A DNA stretch of 8,739 bases. It comes from JBBSIG01 sp038232215 (GTDB lineage: Bacteria; Actinomycetota; Thermoleophilia; Gaiellales; Gaiellaceae). Under the pieces are notes generated by a model. That model searched no databases. It was given only the letters and a program-made list of their open reading frames with translations, and was not told where the DNA came from. The position numbers were made by a program, and so were the translations under genes. The stretch is taken from positions 1-8,739 of the forward strand of contig JBBSIG010000101.1 in assembly GCA_038232215.1 (NCBI GenBank). Direction: 5' to 3'. The number at the start of each line of letters is the position of its first letter. Positions within the stretch are counted from its first letter, which is position 1. Shown in pieces: positions 6,472 to 8,739 of this stretch.

Positions 6472-6500
6472 AGTGTCGCGGGTCCGCGCCCGCTTGTCAA
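6472..6500 (-). promoter_or_regulatory. Promoter for the leuA-ilv-hom unit (TTGACA-N17-GACACT)
   Basis: A perfect -35 consensus TTGACA (6500-6495) lies 17 bases from GACACT (6477-6472), which keeps the A at position 2 and T at position 6 of the -10 box. The -35 follows an AT-rich patch (CTTTTATT) that stands out in this GC-rich window. The predicted start is near 6465-6462, at or just before the leader ATG. The spacer holds the inverted repeat GCGGG-CGCGGA-CCCGC (6493-6478), a possible operator. Sequence match only, no expression evidence. Confidence 0.7.
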
Positions 6501-6542
6501 ATAAAAGCGACGGTGGAGAGTAAAGCGCGAGCGCGGCCCGCC

Positions 6543-7166
6543 TCAGGGAAGCGCGCCCGCCAGCGCGGTCGTCGCCGTGCGGGCCGGATGGAGCTCCTCG
6601 AAGGCGGCGATGCCGGCCTCCCGGCGGGAGGTGAGCGCGATCTCGTCCAGCCCCTCGAGCAGACACGTGCGCGCGTGCGCGTCGAACGGGAAGGCGATCC
6701 GCTCGCCCGCGGGCGTCTCGATCGTCTGGTCGACGAGGTCGACCGTCAGCTCGCCGCCCTCGTGCGCGACCTCCATCAGCCGCTTCACCTCGTCCGGCGC
6801 CAGCCTGATCGCGACCAGCCCGATCTTGAGCGCGTTCGTGTGGAAGATGTCGCCGAAGGACGGGGCGATCACGACTCTGAAGCCATAGTCCTCGAGCGCC
6901 CAGGCCGCGTGCTCGCGCGACGAGCCGCACCCGAAGTTGCGCCCGGCGAGCAGGATCCGCGCCCCGGCCGCCTCCGGCCTGTTCAGCTCGAACTCCGGCC
7001 GCGGCCGGCCGTCCGGGTGGAAGCGCCAGTCGTGGAAGAGATGAGCGCCGAAGCCCGCTCGCTCGATCCGCTTCAGGAACTGCTTCGGGACGATCTGGTC
7101 GGTGTCGACGTCGGCGCGGTCGAGCACGGCGGCCCGGCTGGTGAGCGTGCGGAAGGGCGTGATCAC
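6543..7166 (-). CDS. leuD: 3-Isopropylmalate dehydratase small subunit (207 aa)
   Basis: LeuD pairs with LeuC to isomerise 2-isopropylmalate to 3-isopropylmalate; it forms the swivel domain covering the Fe-S active site. Visible signatures are DRADVDTDQIVPKQFLK (16-32), the central GRNFGCGSSREHAAWAL (75-91), and SFGDIFHTNALKIGL (103-117). The length matches the usual 200 or so residues. GTG at 7166 is chosen because it overlaps the leuC TGA (GTGA) and places ITPFRTLTSRA, the normal LeuD N-terminus, immediately after it. After its stop there is a 275-base control region, and no convincing terminator hairpin separates it from leuA, so some read-through into the downstream unit is possible. Confidence 0.96.
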   Translation of the reverse strand: MITPFRTLTSRAAVLDRADVDTDQIVPKQFLKRIERAGFGAHLFHDWRFHPDGRPRPEFELNRPEAAGARILLAGRNFGCGSSREHAAWALEDYGFRVVIAPSFGDIFHTNALKIGLVAIRLAPDEVKRLMEVAHEGGELTVDLVDQTIETPAGERIAFPFDAHARTCLLEGLDEIALTSRREAGIAAFEELHPARTATTALAGALP

Positions 7167-8605
7167 GCCTCCACCAGCTCCCTGACGTCGACGAAGCGCC
7201 CCGCCAGAGCGGTCGCCGCCGCGAGCGCCGGGCTGACCAGGTGCGTCCGCCCGCCGCGTCCCTGCCGGCCCTCGAAGTTGCGGTTCGAGGTCGAGGCGCA
7301 GCGCTCGCCCGGCTGCAGGACGTCCGGGTTCATCCCGAGGCACATCGAGCAGCCGGCGCGGCGCCACTCGAAGCCGGCCTGCTGGAAGACCGCGTGCAGC
7401 CCCTCCTCCTCCGCCTGCCTCCGCACCGAGGCCGAGCCCGGCACGACGAGCGCGCGCACGCTCGGGTGCACGCGACCACGGCGGGCGACGGCCGCGGCGG
7501 CCCGGAGATCCTCGATGCGCGCGTTCGTGCACGAGCCGATGAAGACCCGATCGACGGAGATGTCGCGGATCGGCGTGCCGGGCTCGAGCGCCATGTACGC
7601 GAGCGCGCGCTCCACGGTCGCCCGCTCGTCGGGATCGCCGTAGTCGGACGGGTCCGGCACGCGGCCGTCGACCGGCGCCACCATCGAGGGGTTCGTCCCC
7701 CACGTCACCTGCGGGGCGAGCTCGGAGACCTCGAGCTCCACCTCGGTGTCGAATCGCGCGTCGTCGTCGGAACGAAGCATGCGCCACTCGTCGAGCGCCT
7801 GCTCCCACGCCTTGCCCGTAGGCGCTCCGGGGCGGCCCTCGAGGTACGAGAAGGTGGCGTCGTCCGGCGCGATCAGGCCCGCTCTCGCCCCGGCCTCGAT
7901 CGACATGTTGCAGAGGGTCATGCGGCCCTCCGGCGACAGCTCGCGGATCGCCTCTCCCGCGTACTCGATCACGTGACCCACCCCGCCGGCGACGCCGAGC
8001 CGCTGGACGGCGCCGAGCGCGAGGTCCTTCGCCGTGAGCCCGGGCGGTAGCTTGCCCGTGAAGCTCAGGCGCAGCGAGCGCGGCTTGTGCTGCGGCAGGC
8101 ACTGGGTCGCGAGCACGTGCTCCACCTCCGACGTGCCGATGCCGAAGGCGAGCGCGCCGAAGGCGCCGTGCGTGGACGTGTGCGAGTCGCCGCAGACGAT
8201 CGTCATCCCCGGTTGCGTGAGGCCGAGCTCCGGTCCGATCACGTGCACGATGCCCTCGCGCCCCGAGCCGGTCGCGTAGAGCGGAACTCCGAACTCCGCG
8301 CAGTTTTGCCGCAGCGCGTCGAGCTGCGCGCGGGCGAGCGGGTCGCGGATCGGGCCCGCCGTCGTCGGGACGTTGTGATCCATCGTGGCGAGCGAGCGGT
8401 CGGGCCGGCGAACGCGCCGGCCCGCGAGGCGGAGCCCCTCGAACGCCTGGGGCGAGGTGACCTCGTGGATCAGGTGCAGGTCGACGTAGAGCAGCGAGGG
8501 GCCGTCGGGCACCTCCTCGGCGACGACGTGGCTCGCCCAGAGCCGGTCGAGCAGCGTCAGCGGTGAGGCGGTTTTGTGGTGGTCGGTCGTCGTCCGGGTC
8601 GCCAT
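7163..8605 (-). CDS. leuC: 3-Isopropylmalate dehydratase large subunit (480 aa)
   Basis: LeuC is the aconitase-type [4Fe-4S] subunit of isopropylmalate isomerase. It begins TLLDRLWASHVV (17-28). Further signatures are LHLIHEVTSPQAFEGL (43-58), DHNVPT (76-81), CGDSHTSTHGAFGALAFGIGTSEVEHVLATQ (138-168), IGSCTN with Cys359, and GCSMCLGMNPD with Cys419 and Cys422. The three cysteines are the expected cluster ligands, so the protein should be catalytic. ATG at 8605 is preferred to GTG at 8614 because GAGGG lies at a suitable distance before the ATG, while the GTG has no spaced ribosome-binding site; both give an intact domain. It is translationally coupled to leuD by a 4-base overlap. Confidence 0.96.
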   Translation of the reverse strand: MATRTTTDHHKTASPLTLLDRLWASHVVAEEVPDGPSLLYVDLHLIHEVTSPQAFEGLRLAGRRVRRPDRSLATMDHNVPTTAGPIRDPLARAQLDALRQNCAEFGVPLYATGSGREGIVHVIGPELGLTQPGMTIVCGDSHTSTHGAFGALAFGIGTSEVEHVLATQCLPQHKPRSLRLSFTGKLPPGLTAKDLALGAVQRLGVAGGVGHVIEYAGEAIRELSPEGRMTLCNMSIEAGARAGLIAPDDATFSYLEGRPGAPTGKAWEQALDEWRMLRSDDDARFDTEVELEVSELAPQVTWGTNPSMVAPVDGRVPDPSDYGDPDERATVERALAYMALEPGTPIRDISVDRVFIGSCTNARIEDLRAAAAVARRGRVHPSVRALVVPGSASVRRQAEEEGLHAVFQQAGFEWRRAGCSMCLGMNPDVLQPGERCASTSNRNFEGRQGRGGRTHLVSPALAAATALAGRFVDVRELVEA

Positions 8606-8739
8606 GGCGAGCACCCTCGGGTCGTCGGAGTGTGGTGAGAGCAGCCCCGCCCCAGGTGACGCTCGAGCTAGCCGGCGAGGGCGGGAGGTCGGCGCCGGCT
8701 AGCGCGCAAGGAATCGCGCGAGAAGACGGACGCGGAGAC
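8606..8739. other. Region upstream of leuC
   Basis: This 134-base stretch has no supported gene on either strand and no ATG-initiated Leu-rich leader like the one before leuA. It contains the leuC ribosome-binding site (GAGGG around 8614-8618) and an 11-base perfect inverted repeat (8667-8703). I see no convincing -35/-10 pair, so the leuC promoter may lie beyond the window or be non-canonical. Confidence 0.5.
8667..8703. repeat. Perfect 11-base inverted repeat upstream of leuC
   Basis: Arms GCTAGCCGGCG (8667-8677) and CGCCGGCTAGC (8693-8703) are exact reverse complements around a 15-base centre, 61 bases before the leuC ATG. As RNA it would make a stable hairpin. No T-tract follows on either strand, so it is not a standard intrinsic terminator. 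It could be an operator, a leader stem-loop, or a terminator of an upstream gene outside the window. Confidence 0.8.

Noticed and set aside
6306..6500. 64-codon minus-strand frame starting at the TTG of the -35 box
   Set aside because: It starts inside the promoter and overlaps the Leu-rich leader in another frame; no ribosome-binding site or motif.
6501..6542. Possible intrinsic terminator after leuD
   Set aside because: Only a very short GCGC/GCGC repeat with too small a loop, followed by TTTACT; not enough for a terminator call.
6513..7643. 376-codon plus-strand open frame opposite leuD and leuC
   Set aside because: No domain signature and antisense to intact leuD and leuC.
8606..8739. 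tRNA, CRISPR or mobile-element end near the right edge
   Set aside because: The inverted repeat is single, has no cloverleaf potential or repeat-spacer series, and no transposase fragment is nearby.

Overview
The window is GC-rich (roughly 70% by eye) and compact. Every supported gene lies on the minus strand, with frequent GTG starts and 4-base gene overlaps. It is a branched-chain amino acid biosynthesis locus. The compact class I ketol-acid reductoisomerase, the separate LeuC and LeuD subunits, the short LeuA and the base composition suggest a high-GC bacterium, most likely an actinobacterium (perhaps a Thermoleophilia-type lineage). That placement is an inference, because no rRNA or marker gene is present.

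In transcription order (right to left) the layout is as follows. A 134-base upstream region (8606-8739) holds a perfect 11-base inverted repeat. Then come leuC (8605-7163) and leuD (7166-6543), the two isopropylmalate isomerase subunits. A 275-base control region (6542-6268) follows, with a TTGACA-N17-GACACT promoter, a 32-residue leader peptide ending in Ile-Leu-Leu-Leu-Ile-Leu-Pro-Arg, several competing RNA hairpins and a strong leuA ribosome-binding site. Next are leuA (6267-5125, short form without the leucine-binding domain), a very divergent leuB-like gene (5128-4196), ilvB (4199-2487), ilvN (2490-1975), ilvC (1947-934) and hom (950 to beyond base 1, 3' end missing).

Together, IlvBN and IlvC carry out the first two steps of valine/isoleucine/leucine synthesis. 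LeuA and LeuCD carry out the committed and isomerisation steps of leucine synthesis. Hom feeds homoserine, and so threonine, towards isoleucine. The window has no ilvD, no ilvE and no credible catalytic isopropylmalate dehydrogenase. The gene in the leuB position keeps the fold outline of that family but has lost nearly all of its catalytic, metal and NAD residues, so it looks like a pseudoenzyme.

The most interesting features are this LeuB-like pseudoenzyme, translationally coupled between leuA and ilvB, and the leuA leader. In the leader, the run of Leu codons (CUCCUCCUC) is a perfect 9-base complement of the leuA Shine-Dalgarno sequence. This suggests that leucine-dependent ribosome stalling could directly expose the leuA start site, in addition to or instead of classical transcription attenuation.
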